A DNA stretch of 64,000 nucleotides from Coptis chinensis (lineage: Eukaryota > Streptophyta > Magnoliopsida > Ranunculales > Ranunculaceae). The position numbers were made by a program, and so were the translations under genes. The notes under the pieces are model-generated. The model saw nothing but the letters and a program-made list of their open reading frames with translations, ran no database searches and was not told the origin of the DNA. The DNA lies in contig CM027377.1 in the NCBI GenBank assembly GCA_015680905.1, forward strand, positions 13,726,501-13,790,500. The letters are read 5' to 3'. Position 1 is the stretch's first letter. Each line of letters begins with the position of its first letter. Below are positions 46,150 to 57,109 of the stretch, piece by piece.

Positions 46150-46473
46150 ATGAATCTCAGTTCATGTTTGTTTTTGGTTCTGTTGGTCTCTGGAGCAATC
46201 TCACAGACTATTTATACGGGAAAGGTATGTGGTACTGCATTGGCATCCCCGAACGAGATCACTGGCTATGATCAAATACATGGTCATTACTCTAGCGGCA
46301 TACTTTACGAAGAGAAGGCAAGGCGAAGTCTAAGAGATGGGGGACCACGGACACCCTCCCCAACCGCTAACAAGTTAAGAGGTCTACCTGTTGTGCCTCC
46401 TGATACTCCTCCTCTCTGTGCTTGTTTTGCCACCGCCCCCTCCCCCACCGAAGTCCCAACTACTATTACATAA
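46150..46473 (+). CDS. Small secreted proline-rich peptide precursor (candidate)
   Basis: A 107-residue single-exon reading frame. It opens with a clear signal peptide (MNLSSCLFLVLLVSGAIS, hydrophobic core, likely cleavage after AIS or ISQ). A middle region follows, then a basic ARRSLRDGG, and then a Pro/Thr/Ser-rich tail (RTPSPTANKLRG, LPVVPPDTPP, APSPTEVPTT) with two cysteines (CAC). This layout resembles precursors of plant signalling peptides, where the active peptide is cut from the C-terminal part. I match it to no known family (not CLE, CEP, RALF or PIP by motif). A TATA box upstream supports a real gene. It could also be a chance frame. Confidence 0.45.
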   Translation: MNLSSCLFLVLLVSGAISQTIYTGKVCGTALASPNEITGYDQIHGHYSSGILYEEKARRSLRDGGPRTPSPTANKLRGLPVVPPDTPPLCACFATAPSPTEVPTTIT

Positions 46474-47147
46474 ATAAATAAATAAGACAAATCATGTAGT
46501 AAGGCCAGTCGTCCTAATATATAACCCGTTTACATTGGGTATTTGTTTTACGGTACTTGGTGCTGTGGTGCGATTTGCTTACTTTTCAGCTCTTTCCTGC
46601 ACCCTATTGTTTGCTTACCAAGGTTTTTCTTTTGGTTGTCACAGTTGTCAATTGATTCCTCAAAGAGTCCAAACCTATGTAGCTTATGTTTACAAAGTGA
46701 AAATGAAGAAATAAGATGATTCCTTAAAATGATTTGTTAGCTCTCATTGCAACTAACCTCACCAGCTGTCATAACAAAATTGTAACAAACTCTAACAGAT
46801 CCCCCAACTAACTGAGCTAAACAAAAAAAAAAGCATGTGAGAACACGTGACATTTATTTTCCTCTTCTTTTCTAGTTTCACGACAAAGTCATCCCAACAA
46901 ATCAACAATAAACACTTATTACTTATTGTAAAAACTGGGGATCTATCTAGAATCCCCTAATTCCATCTCTTTCTCACAAATCTCTTTTGCGAAAACGGGA
47001 AATCTAAACAATCATAGCTAATTGATTAAAGTCAGTCATTCATTTGTGTAATTGCACATTCTTTATTATTGGGATCAGCGAATTGATTCGACTAAATTTT
47101 TGAAAAGGTCCAAGTTCCCTTTTGAGTCTTTGAATTGAAATCACTAA
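46474..47147. other. Intergenic region up to the Harbinger insertion
   Basis: No gene or repeat is recognised. It ends with TAA (47,145-47,147), the left target duplication of the next element. Confidence 0.5.
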
Positions 47148-47281
47148 GAGCATTTGCAATGCAGGTGATAGTTTTCACCCCCTCTATCACCGCCACCTCC
47201 TCACTTTTCACCCCCTCTATCACCAACCCGGTGATAAACAAGGTGAATTGTCTGCAATCTGAAAGGTGATAAAAACATCTC

Positions 47282-47385
47282 CGGACGGGATGTTAGATTC
47301 CGTCTCTGAGTATTTTTATATTTGAGACGGATGTAACATCCCGTCGATATTTTATAACGGAGGCGGGATGTAACATCCCGATGTC
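47282..47385. repeat. Subterminal palindromic motifs, left set
   Basis: Three imperfect palindromic words occur here: CGGGATGTTAGATTCCGTC, GACGGATGTAACATCCCGTC and GGCGGGATGTAACATCCCG. Related words recur at 50,805-50,870 and at 54,683-54,755. Subterminal repeats in DNA transposons often serve as transposase binding sites; that role here is inferred. Confidence 0.6.
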
Positions 47386-47774
47386 AATACCAATACCAAA
47401 TGTTGAGCGGGCTCCATTTTCACTTCATTTCCAGCCAAAAATTCTGATTTTGTAGCCTCCATTAACAACCTTTGAACACAAATTTCCATTCATAATGACT
47501 TCTCCACCCCAACCCATCCCCACCAACCTCACCACATGAAGAGCATTCCCGATGGTTTGGAAATGTCAAAATTCCAAAAAAGGGCAAAAGGATCGTCGTC
47601 AAGAACGTAATGTAATGGGGCTAGGAGGACGAAATTGAACTTGGGTTTAATTTTCCACCGCGTTAATGAAATCGAGGACCACCCACCATTAGCGTCAACA
47701 TCGGTCCCACATTAGAAAATCAGTGAAGCGGAATCTCAAGTAAGTTTTGATTTTTTATTTTAATTATTATTATT

Positions 47775-48245
47775 TTTATGTTAGTTTATATCAAGTTTGT
47801 TGTTGTTTGAATTTGTCGTATTATTTTAGTTTGAATTTGTATTAGTTTATATTAGTTTATTTTAGTTTGAATTTGTCGTATTATTTTAGTTTGAATTTGT
47901 ATTAGTTTATATTAGTTTATTTTAGTTTGAATTTGTCGATTATTATTTTAGTTTGAATTTGTATTAGTTTATATTAGTTTATTTTAGTTTGAATTTGTCG
48001 TATTATTATTTTAGTTTGAATTTGTATTAGTTTATATTAGTTTATTTTAGTTTGAATTTATCGTATTATTTTAGTTTGAATTTGTATTAGTTTATATTAG
48101 TTTATTTTAGTTTGAATTTGTCGTATTATTTTAGTTTGAATTTGTATTAGTTTATATTAGTTTATTTTAGTTTGAATTTGTCGTATTATTTTTTAGTTTG
48201 AATTTGTATTAGTTTATATTAGTTTATTTTAGTTTGAATTATATC
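47775..48245. repeat. Minisatellite, about 60-bp unit, seven to eight copies
   Basis: Tandem units are built from TTAGTTTGAATTTGTATTAG, TTTATATTAGTTTATTT and TAGTTTGAATTTGTCGTA, with small indels in the ATTATTTT spacer. It lies inside the Harbinger element just before the PMD gene. Confidence 0.9.
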
Positions 48246-48279
48246 GTATTGCGTGTTTGTTGAATGTAGGAAGTACACT

Positions 48280-50315
48280 TATGGAAAGTCGTTGTGCACT
48301 TTCAAATGTTAATGTCGTGGTGGCGTTGTATGAAATAAAAAACGGATCCTAATTTTGTCACGGTTACTCGATATTATATCCGCCACACCATTTGGGAGTT
48401 TTTGAATTCTAATTTGGGACAAAATGATCAAAGGCGTTGTTGTTTGGGATAGTTGGCGGTGGTGGCCAACTACCCACACATTTCATTTCCCATGGGGTGA
48501 GCTTGGGATTACCCCTCTTGATTTCACAATGCTCACGGGTATCCCAATTGGTTATGGAGATGCCGCTCCTTTTGATGAAACTTTAGAGGTTTTACTACGG
48601 CGATGAAGTTTTTTGAAGGTTTTGATTTGGTTGAAGATGATGAGCAAGACGAGATTTTGAGATTATCGGCCGAAAGCGGTAAGGAGGAGCTATAAATATG
48701 AGTTGGTTTTACTTCGAGATATTTGAATAGACTCGAAGAGAAGAAAAAGACTATCATATTGGTGAGGAGTCGATCCACGAGTATGTGCGCGCCTTCCTCT
48801 TCTACTTTGTTGGTGCGGTATTATTTGGATATCTTTGATAGTTATTTACGTGATCGGGTGGATAGCCATTTGTCTCTGATAGAGAGGATGTGGGATTATG
48901 ACCGGGTCAATCCATCTTGGCATACCTTTACCGGCTAGACTAGACCTCATGAGTTGAGACGAAAGCCGCTAAAGGCAATTTGTGCGGCTTTGTTTGGATT
49001 ATACCGGTAAGTCTTATTTATTAAGTTATTGTTTCATTTCATTTATTTATCTAATTATTAATGTTGACATGTTTATATATATATTGATATTGTATTTTAT
49101 CTATTGATGACAGTATTGGTGGTACGAGCATTTTCGTGTGATGCATCCTGTGTTGAAGAGGTTGGAAGAGGATGAGACTCATGACCTGATTCCACGTATT
49201 CAAGCATGGGGCTTCATCGTAGGCAGAGGGGGTATGGGGACCTATCACATAATATTCATAACACTCGTCAGCAGATTGAGCTTTTAGGAGCTAGTCGAAT
49301 TGAGTGGCAACCCTGGGCCGAGTCCTTCATCTTTCAGACCCCTTATGCGGATATTCCAGATGTTCCAGAGAACAGTGAGTACCGTAGACTATCATATATG
49401 TGTCATAGAGCAAGGTTTCTTTCTCAGCGGTGAATGATACTTATAGGGTCAGTCACTGCATGGTACCTTGGGGACAGATGTTGGCGGCAAGTATCCGGAG
49501 AGATTGTTATACCTTACCCACCACCTATGGATATGGACAGCGACCTCGATATTCTTCCCCTGCTGTTTTTCACACTATAGAGCAAACCCAAATGAGTGGC
49601 CGGGGATCGCCTTCGGCTTTTTTTCACGGTGACTATGACTTATATTGGAAGAGGGTTGGTCGAGGTCTCTTGCTAGGGTGCGTTATACCGGGGCACCAAT
49701 TTTGAAGGGGTTACTTCCGGAGCATTGAGGCCCGACATTCATTTCCCGGAGGATGGAGTTGCCCGCGATCCGCCCAGGGTGTTTCATGATATTCGGATGC
49801 CGCAAAGAACTCCACGATATTTGATGATGATGACCTTTGGCATTGGAGCATGATTACTTCGTCGAGGGGCAAGATATGAGAATACCTATTCCACCGGTAG
49901 ATGCCGCAGATGGTAGCGAGATTTGTCGATCTGATTCGAGCGATTAGCGAGGTTAGTATGATTTGAATTTATTTATGATTTGTTATTATTAGTATTCACT
50001 ATAACCCCTAACTTGCATTTGTTTTGTTAAACAGATGAAGTAAGGTCGAGCTCCTTAACTACAACTCTCTCCGGTTATGCCATGCGTGAGTTCTTCATGG
50101 AGTCCTCTCATTCAGTAGTTTTGAGTGCTTACAAGAAGAACGTGTCGAACTTTGCAACTTCGGGCGTGTGCAAGAGTTGGAGAATACTTGGAAGTGGAGT
50201 ACCTCAAGCTCAAGCTCAACCGTGAGAGGCTTACAACGACGTAGGGGAGAGCTCTTCGACCGGAAACCTTCTCGTAGGGGAGGAGGTCTCGATAGATATT
50301 TTTGTAGTTTGTAAT
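48280..50315 (+). pseudogene. Plant mobile domain (PMD) protein gene, degenerate
   Basis: Frames on the plus strand match the PMD / MAIN-MAIL1 / PP7-like long-form family. WDSWRWWPTTHTFHFPWGEL and GITPLDFTMLTGIPIG (48,445-48,550) correspond to the conserved TxTFHxPxGExxxTLxDVxxLxGLPI block. LDIFDSYLRDRVDSHLSLIE follows (48,830). Then come HNTRQQIELLGASRIEWQPW (49,250), SYMCHRARFLS (49,400) and a tail with LQEERVELCNFGRVQELENT (50,125). The frame shifts at least four times and an intron-like gap lies near 49,000-49,110. Host PMD proteins silence transposons and act in meristem maintenance, while transposon-borne versions have unknown function. It is inside the Harbinger element and on the same strand as the transposase. 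Confidence 0.75.
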
Positions 50316-50804
50316 AACCGTGCGCCATTACTTGTCTTATGGCGTTTGGGATTGTTGTTTGTAATGAATTTTTTGATTAGCGTGTTTTTCTTTGATGATT
50401 TTTGGATATGAATATGTCATTAAACAAAGGAGGTTATGTCCAATTTTTTAGAAATTATAAGTTAGTTTTTTACCGAAGTTTACGTGTTTAGACTTGGGTG
50501 TTGTTCATGATTGTTGTTTGTCTTATTTATTATTTTCAAAGTATATTAGCGGGTTTTGATATGAATATGTCAATAAAACAAATGAGGTTATGGCCAAAAA
50601 AATTAAAAATTTATAAGTTAGATGTTTCCAAAATGGAACATTCGCTTCGCTTCGTTCACATTCGTTTCACTCGTTTCATATTTGTTTCACTCATTTCTGT
50701 TTTTGTTGAAAACGAGAAAATTTTTAGTTTGGAATATCACTCATTTTGCACAAGGTGAAGTTCTCGACAGTTCCTCGACAGGGAATAGTGTATGGGGATG
50801 CCGA

Positions 50805-50870
50805 GACGAATGTAACATCCCGCCCTGGGTTTTTGACCGAGATGGAATGTAACATCCCGTCCTGGTTTTA
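50805..50870. repeat. Internal copy of the subterminal palindromic motifs
   Basis: GACGAATGTAACATCCCGCC and GATGGAATGTAACATCCCGT match the words near both ends of the element. An internal set between the PMD gene and the transposase suggests a junction of two elements or an internal rearrangement. Confidence 0.55.
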
Positions 50871-50919
50871 AGCCCTCCTCCCTCACACATTTTACTATTC
50901 CAAATAATGCAATTTTATG

Positions 50920-51255
50920 GAGGAATTATTGAGGGTACATTTGGATAGACATTTGGATACAATGTGTTGTCACTTGGAGAGTGAACAAAAATCTAATAAA
51001 ATGTGTTGTCAATTGGTAAGTGGACCAAAATCGGAATTATTGAGGGTACATTTGGATAGACATTTGGATACAATGTGTTGTCACTTGCAGAGTGAACAAA
51101 AATCTAATAAAATGTGTTGTCAATTAGTAAGTGGACCAAAATCGGAATTATTGAGGGTACATTTGGATAGACATTTAGATACAATGTGTTGTCACTTGGA
51201 GAGTGAACAAAAATCTAATAAAATGTGTTGTCAATTGGTAAGTGGACCAAAATCG
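50920..51255 (+). repeat. 111-bp tandem repeat, three copies
   Basis: Three nearly identical 111-bp units start at GAATTATTGAGGGTACATTT. Because 111 is divisible by three, a 117-residue frame (50,917-51,270) runs through all of them, repeating ELLRVHLDRHLDTMCCHLES and EQKSNKMCCQLVSGPKS. I regard the protein as probably incidental. It lies upstream of the transposase. Confidence 0.9.
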
Positions 51256-51528
51256 AAGTATCACATGTGACCTTATCATATGTGACCTTACCTTTCATAT
51301 TTCGTTTTACTCTTCTTTCTTTTAGATCAAACAAACAACACCCATCTTCTTCCCCACAACCAAGCTAAAAATAGGAAAAAATGTCTAGAGAAGAAAGAAT
51401 TGCATATAACCAAAGGTTATGGGGAGGATCTAGTAGTAATAGTTCGTCTGTACGTTTCACCGGTTTCCTTCCTTAGTACTTCAAATAAGATGACTACATG
51501 GAAAGAGTAAAGAGATGAGCATAATGAT

Positions 51529-52882
51529 ATGATGAGGCGAAGGAGGAGGAGGAGGTTGCAGTTATTATCCACTGCTGGGGCATTAATGACTCAAGCAGCC
51601 ATTGAAATTGAAGATGTGGATACAGACAAACGCGGTGGATCTGTGAAGGGCAGAGAGTACACGTTTAGAGATGGTGGTGATTTCAGTAAACAAAAGATAA
51701 TGAGGGATTACTTCACAACACCTTGTAGGTGGCCTCCTCATAAGTTTAGACGAAGGTACAGGATGACAAGAGAGCTTTTTATGTATATGTTGCATACTGT
51801 TGCATCATTCGACGATTACTTTAAAGACAAGGTGGATGGATTGGGTCGGCAAGCAATTTCTGGATTACAAAAGGGACTAGCTGCAGTTGCACAATTAGCA
51901 ACTGGTAGTTCTTCTGATTCAACGGATGAGTATTTACAAATTGGAGATTCCACAGCAAATGTATCTATGAAGCGTTGGTGCAAGGCAATTATCACGGCGT
52001 TTGAGGAAGAGTACTTGAGACGACCAAGTGAGGCGGAATTAATTTGCTAGGATATTAGCTGAAAATCGCGCAAGGGTTTTCCAGAATGCTTGGATCAATC
52101 GACCGTGTATGCACCGTGGAAGAATTGCCCAAGTGGATGGGCTGGAACACATGTAGGGTACAAGAAGGAACCAACTTTGATACTTGAAGCCGTTGCAGAC
52201 AAACATTGTTGGATCTGGCATTGCTTCTTCGGCCTACCAGGGTTAAGAGATAATGACATTAACGTGGCTTCATCGTTCTCATGTTTTGAATCATTAGAGC
52301 AAGGTGAGGCTCCTGCTGTTGCATTTAATGTGAATGGTAATGACTATGATATGGGATATTATCTTGCGATGGTATTTACCCAAAATGGGGCACATTTGTT
52401 CAAGCCATTCGTTATCCAAGAAATAAGCATGAAAAGATCTTTACTCAACGCAAGAAGCCGCAAGAAAGGATGTTGAAAGGGCGTTTGGAGTTTTGCGGTG
52501 CACGATGGCATATTGTTAAAGGCTTGGCGTTGTCATAGTGTTGTTGTTCTTGGAGATATAATGAAGGCATGCATTATAATGCATAATATGATTGTTGAGA
52601 ATGAACGTGAAAGTGGAGTTTGGAATTGGAAAGGTCGGGAGGAAAGAAACAATACCTGCTCTTTTCGGGGAAGATGATGGTTTTCATTTTGTCTATCGGA
52701 TGATTGAAGCAAGAAATAAGATCGAAAATGAAGTTACACATACTAATCTTCAAAAGGACTTAGTTGAACATGTTTTTAATTGGGTGGCATTGAAGAAAGC
52801 AGCAGATCCGGTACCAATTTATGATCCAAATTGGTCGGATCCGGATGAGGGAGAAGGAGGCTTAAATTTAAAATGGAAATGA
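51529..52882 (+). pseudogene. PIF/Harbinger DDE transposase, broken
   Basis: The first frame (to about 52,045) has the N-terminal part: DYFTTPCRWPPHKFRRRYRM, then LQKGLAAVAQLATGSSSDST and EEYLRRPSEAEL. The catalytic region continues in other frames with KKEPTLILEAVADKHCWIWH, CFFGLPG, SLEQGEAPAVAFNVNGNDYD and RKDVERAFGV. The C terminus reads MIEARNKIENEVTHTNLQKD. These are conserved blocks of plant PIF-type nuclease/transposases (HARBI1-like, DDE_Tnp_4/Plant_tran). At least three frameshifts (near 52,050, 52,370 and 52,475) and stops near 52,520-52,580 prevent a full product. Partner ORF1 lies convergent at 53.4-54.5 kb. Confidence 0.88.
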
Positions 52883-52894
52883 AAATGTATTTCC

Positions 52895-53365
52895 TATGTA
52901 TTTCCTAACGTGAACTATTAAGTTCCAACGTATTTCCTATGTATTTCCTAATGTATTTCCTATGTATTTCCTATGTAGTTCCTAATGTATTTCCTATGTA
53001 GTTCCTATGTATTTCCTATGTATTTCCTAATGTATTTCCTATGTAGTTCCAACGTATTTCCTATGTATTTCCTATGTAGTTCCAACGTATTTAATCAGTT
53101 GTATTTTAATGAACTATATTACAATGTATTTTAATTTTATTGGTAATTGTATTTCTATGAAAATAATTATATTGGACAGAACATACATAGTGCATTAATT
53201 AAAAAAAAAAAGTTAGATAAAAATACATAGTTCATTAATTAAAAATACAATGAAATTAAAATACATAGTGCATTAATTAAAAAGACAGTGAAATTAAAAT
53301 ACATAGTGCATTAATTAAAATACATAGTGCTTTAATTAAAATAAAATACTAGATAATTAAAATAC
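52895..53365. repeat. Two short-unit tandem arrays between transposase and ORF1
   Basis: The first array (about 52,885-53,095) repeats TATTTCCTATG / TAGTTCCTA words of 11-15 bp. The second (53,180-53,365) repeats AAAATACATAGTGCATTAAT with short spacers. A third, looser array of AATTAGACTAAGATAAT lies at 54,030-54,170 in the ORF1 intron. Confidence 0.8.
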
Positions 53366-53371
53366 ATAAGC

Positions 53372-54515
53372 TTAGTTAGAGCTAGAACCACCTCTAGCCC
53401 TTCCCCATTCAAAGACGTATTTCAGCTTGTTGTTTTCGATTATAAAAGCGGTATCGGGATGGAGGACACTTGTATCGGTCGCTAAAATCTTAGCTTCATA
53501 TTGCATCTTTTGAAGCCGATTTTTTTTCCAATTGAACCTGATTTTTTTCTGCTTGAATCGATTTTTTCTTCTCTTGCCATCCACGGTTCTTTGACCATAT
53601 GCAAGTTCCATTTCCCTAAGTTCTAAGCATTTTTGTGTTTCATTTGCATCCCGTGAAAATGTATCCTCTAAACGTGTAAAGTAACCCTCCAACATACCAA
53701 TTGATTTTTCTTGGTTCCTTTTGGACTTGGCTTTCTTCGATCCAAGAGGACGCTCCATTTCTTTTGGGCGCTCTATTTCTTGAGAACCCTCCAATTCAAC
53801 TCCACCAACACTTGGTGAATTAGAAATTGAATCTTCACCATCATTTTTATGCGACCTTTTCCCTTTGTGGGCGGCTTGACCTTGCCTCAAAAAAGTTACT
53901 CCACTTTGGATTATCCTTGAGTATAACGTAACAATGATCAAGTGAAAAAGCCGATTTTTCTTGTAGTTGGTACGTCATCCTTGCCTCGGACAACTAAAAA
54001 AAAAAATGGTGGTAATTAGACTAAAATAATCACTAGGACTAAGATAATTAAACTGCAATAATAATTAGACTAAGATAATAATTAGACTAAGACTAAAATG
54101 GAAATAATAAATACACTAAGATAATTAGGCGAAGACGGAAATAATTAGACTAAGACTAAGATAATTAATAAATTCTAAATTGACAACGTTGTAATTACCC
54201 GCTTTGTATTGTTGTACCACTTGCATGTCGAGCCTCCACCGCATTCACAATTGCAACAAATTTGTTCATCATTTTGAAATATATTTCCACCTTCCGCTAA
54301 TTGAATCGGGAGACCTATCCGACCCAATGCTTGATTGAACTCATTTGTTACGATTCCAAAATCCTTTTGCATTTTGGAAAGCACCAACAATAGAGTCTTC
54401 ACTAATTTTTATCCAAGCAAGACATAGAGCTTGATCATCGGACATGCTAAAGTGAGCTCTAAGCTTTTTGCTTGAGTGCTACCACTTGCTTGAGATGCTT
54501 GAGTTGATGCCATTT
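53372..54515 (-). pseudogene. PIF/Harbinger ORF1 (SANT/Myb-like, NAM-associated C terminus), broken
   Basis: The minus strand starts MASTQASQASGSTQAKSLEL (54,512). It shows the SANT-like region in shifted frames (DDQALCLAWIKISEDSIVGA; NEFNQALGRIG; GRWKYISKR). After an intron-like gap (about 54,000-54,200) it reads MTYQLQEKSAFSLDHCYVIL and a long frame 53,372-53,941 with PKEMERPLGSKKAKSKRNQE, the NAM-associated C-terminal signature. In PIF/Harbinger elements this protein helps the transposase bind DNA and enter the nucleus. Several frame breaks in the first exon make it non-functional. Confidence 0.82.
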
Positions 54516-54906
54516 GATATTTGGTTTTTTAAGAACTGATTTTAAAGAAGAAGAAATATGAAGTTCTGATTGTTGGAAGTGTGAGTTGAAATGAAACAAA
54601 TGTTGTATATATACCAAAGTTTTTATTTTGACCGTTTTGACCCGTTCGACTTTTTGACCGTTGGTAAACTAGCGTTAGGACTCGGACGGGATGTTGGATT
54701 CCGTCCTACGATTTTTGTAATCCGAGGCGGAATCCAACATCCGTCCGGTTAACAAGTCGAAAAAAACTTCGGTGGAAGGTTTCACCTTGTTTTGAACTGG
54801 GGAAAGTTATCACCTTCATTATCACCCTGCATTGCACAGCAGTTTTGGACCCAAGTAGGTGATAGTTTTCACTACCCCCTCTCTATCACCTGCATTGCAA
54901 ATGCTC

Positions 54907-55773
54907 TAATGGAGATGAATCTCTAAAGTAGCAAGTAGGCGGAAGAGTTGTCAGAGTTCATTGACAACATTTGGGGTGGGTTTCAATTACGGAACTAGGC
55001 CGGGTTCAATTGGACAACAAACAACCAATTGCACTTGGGTTTTTAGTCTAGACAAAAAATGACCGCTGAGAAGAAGGGAAGAGGTGTCACGTGTTTCTCA
55101 CGTGCTTATGTGTCTATTTTACAATGTTCGAATTGCCACGTAATCAACTAACAAACACATGCTATAAATCCGATCCGCTAGCCAAAGTCAGCACAAAACT
55201 GGCTGAGATTAGAAAAAGTATCAAAGTGAAAAAAGCTAATAGTATAATGTATATGAGTGAAAGGAAAATAGTGAAGTATCCGTGATAGTACGTTGCTTTT
55301 TTTTACTATTTAGTGTAACATAATTCATTGCATTGGTTAGAAAAATGGTTAGCTAGCAGTGTTGCGGACGTCGCCAATCATAAAAAGATCTATATTTATA
55401 TTTCACGTGAATTTTTTTATTTGGATGCATGATTCATAGTTGACATGAGCCAGTTTCAAATTATATTAAATTTGGCGCATGCATTACACCAACCATGCTA
55501 AACGATGAAGCACATCTCTAAAGTTCAACACTCTTTGAAATTTCATATTCAACGTTTCTTGGTGAAACCATACTTATTTGTCAAAATTAATGTGACATAA
55601 TTTGCAATTAAGGAAGAATTAAGTATTCAATTCAACAGGGAACTCAAATACGATTGCTTGTTTATACTTAAGGTGGAAGAAAAAAAAACAATTTATTTGT
55701 AATTAAGTCTCTTTGGACTTTATTGATTCTTCAAGATACATGATCAAAATTAAAAATAATCAAACTATAGCAT
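54907..55773. other. Intergenic region, right of the Harbinger element
   Basis: Begins with the right TAA target duplication. Two CACGTG words lie 14 bp apart at about 55,089-55,106 (G-box cores). No gene could be supported. Confidence 0.45.
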
Positions 55774-56244
55774 TTAACAAGGATACGAACAAATACAATC
55801 CATAACTGCAGTGCCATTCTCCGTGCAAGCTCCACTGCCATTATATTGGTGTGTGCATTGTTCGCGGCAAGCTAAAGGATCACATCCATCTTTCCATAGT
55901 TTAATTTGGCATGTTCCAGCATTTGCTCTAGGAATCACCGCTACAGCTGCAAAATTATTTTTAGACAAACTTTAAGTGAGACAAAAGTAAGTGAATTGAA
56001 ATTGGAGATATGTATTTTGGAACAATAACAATGTCATTTTTTTTTCTTGTTTCCTTTTATTTGGATGATTGATCAAGATGGTTTGTATAATATAAAAGAT
56101 CGGATGTCCAAATGATGTTGTGAAGATATATAAAAATAAAACAATAAACATATCTAAGAAAAACTGAAATAATGAAGAAGAGTACAAACCTGAGAAGGCA
56201 ATAAGAACAAGATAGAAGAAGTGGATGAAAGAAAGCTTAGCCAT
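55774..56244 (-). CDS. Defensin-like (LCR-type) secreted cysteine-rich peptide
   Basis: Two exons (56190-56244 and 55774-55946; GT/AG intron of 243 bp, phase 1) give a 75-residue precursor. The N terminus (MAKLSFIHFFYLVLIAFS) is a signal peptide; the intron falls at its end, as is common in plant defensin-like genes. The mature part, from about residue 28, has eight cysteines in the order expected of a defensin-like fold with four disulfides, the last three close together (DCICSYPC). It would act in the apoplast, in defence or in cell-cell recognition; LCR/SCR-type peptides serve in both, and the sequence alone does not decide. Both exons are intact. No related copy is visible in the window. 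Confidence 0.85.
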
Positions 56245-57109
56245 AAGTTCTTTTGCCTAGTTTTTTTTTTTTTAGACTCTACTATCTTGCTATAGGAGAC
56301 AAGGGACTAAGGTATTTATAGATATTAAGAATAAATAATAGATTTATGACATATAAATGATTACAATTCTTGGAGGTTTGTACTTTCTAAAAATAATACT
56401 GATATGAATTAATACCAGATTTTGTATTACTTGTTTTGTGTAAAATTTGATGATATTTGTGGTAAGAACTTTGAGGATAGAGGATTCTATCAATCCTATA
56501 CGCTATTACAATAAGTTTTAGGACTATATGATTCTATAATGAATGTTTTTCTATAAATAAGAACACACTTTTAAACATAGTCATAAATACAATATTCAAC
56601 ATCAATTTGGCAAGGAGTCAAAACATGAAATGTGTACAAATTCAAGAAAAGTATGGAGAAAATTGGGAAAGTAGTAAATAATAAGAACATGATCTTTTAC
56701 TCATTATTTATCTTTTTTTTTTTTTATATAATAAAGTTAAGAGTAAGGCAAACCCCTACAAGTATATTACTTTATAGTAAAAACTATTACAAACCTATCC
56801 TGCCTAGGTGTCACGGAGTGACTAAATCGATAAATGTTTCATTTCATTAGAGAAGATAGTTACCAATTATATCTTTATTATTGTTTTAATTTTCTTGGTT
56901 GAGTGTTGTTAATGGAGGTGTTGAAGAAGATGGAGAAGAGGAAATTGAGGAAATTGATGTCACATGTTGTTCCTATGCGTGGATTTCATCTTGTGTGGCA
57001 AAATTACCAACACCGAATGAACTGAACAGACACGTGGTTGACTCTTACGGCCACATGAGCACTCGACTAGCTGAAAATAGGACATTGTCTCAAAGTGCAA
57101 AAAAAACTA
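56245..57109. other. Upstream region of the defensin-like gene and AT-rich spacer
   Basis: Contains the defensin-like promoter (minus strand). Further right is AT-rich spacer. A 125-codon plus-strand frame at 56,899-57,276 lacks an ATG start and known motifs, so I do not annotate it as a gene. Confidence 0.4.

Larger units (their letters stand above)
47148..54906. mobile_element. PIF/Harbinger DNA transposon carrying a PMD gene
   Basis: The ends are 24-bp perfect terminal inverted repeats at 47,148-47,171 and 54,883-54,906, starting GAGCATTTGCAATGCAGGTG when each is read inward. TAA flanks both sides (47,145-47,147 and 54,907-54,909), the target duplication typical of PIF/Harbinger. Inside are a DDE transposase on the plus strand (51.5-52.9 kb) and a SANT-like ORF1 on the minus strand (53.4-54.5 kb), the usual convergent pair. 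A plant mobile domain gene (48.3-50.3 kb, plus) is extra. All three are broken by frameshifts, so this copy is probably non-autonomous. The perfect TIRs argue for a fairly recent move, presumably with transposase supplied from elsewhere. Confidence 0.9.
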
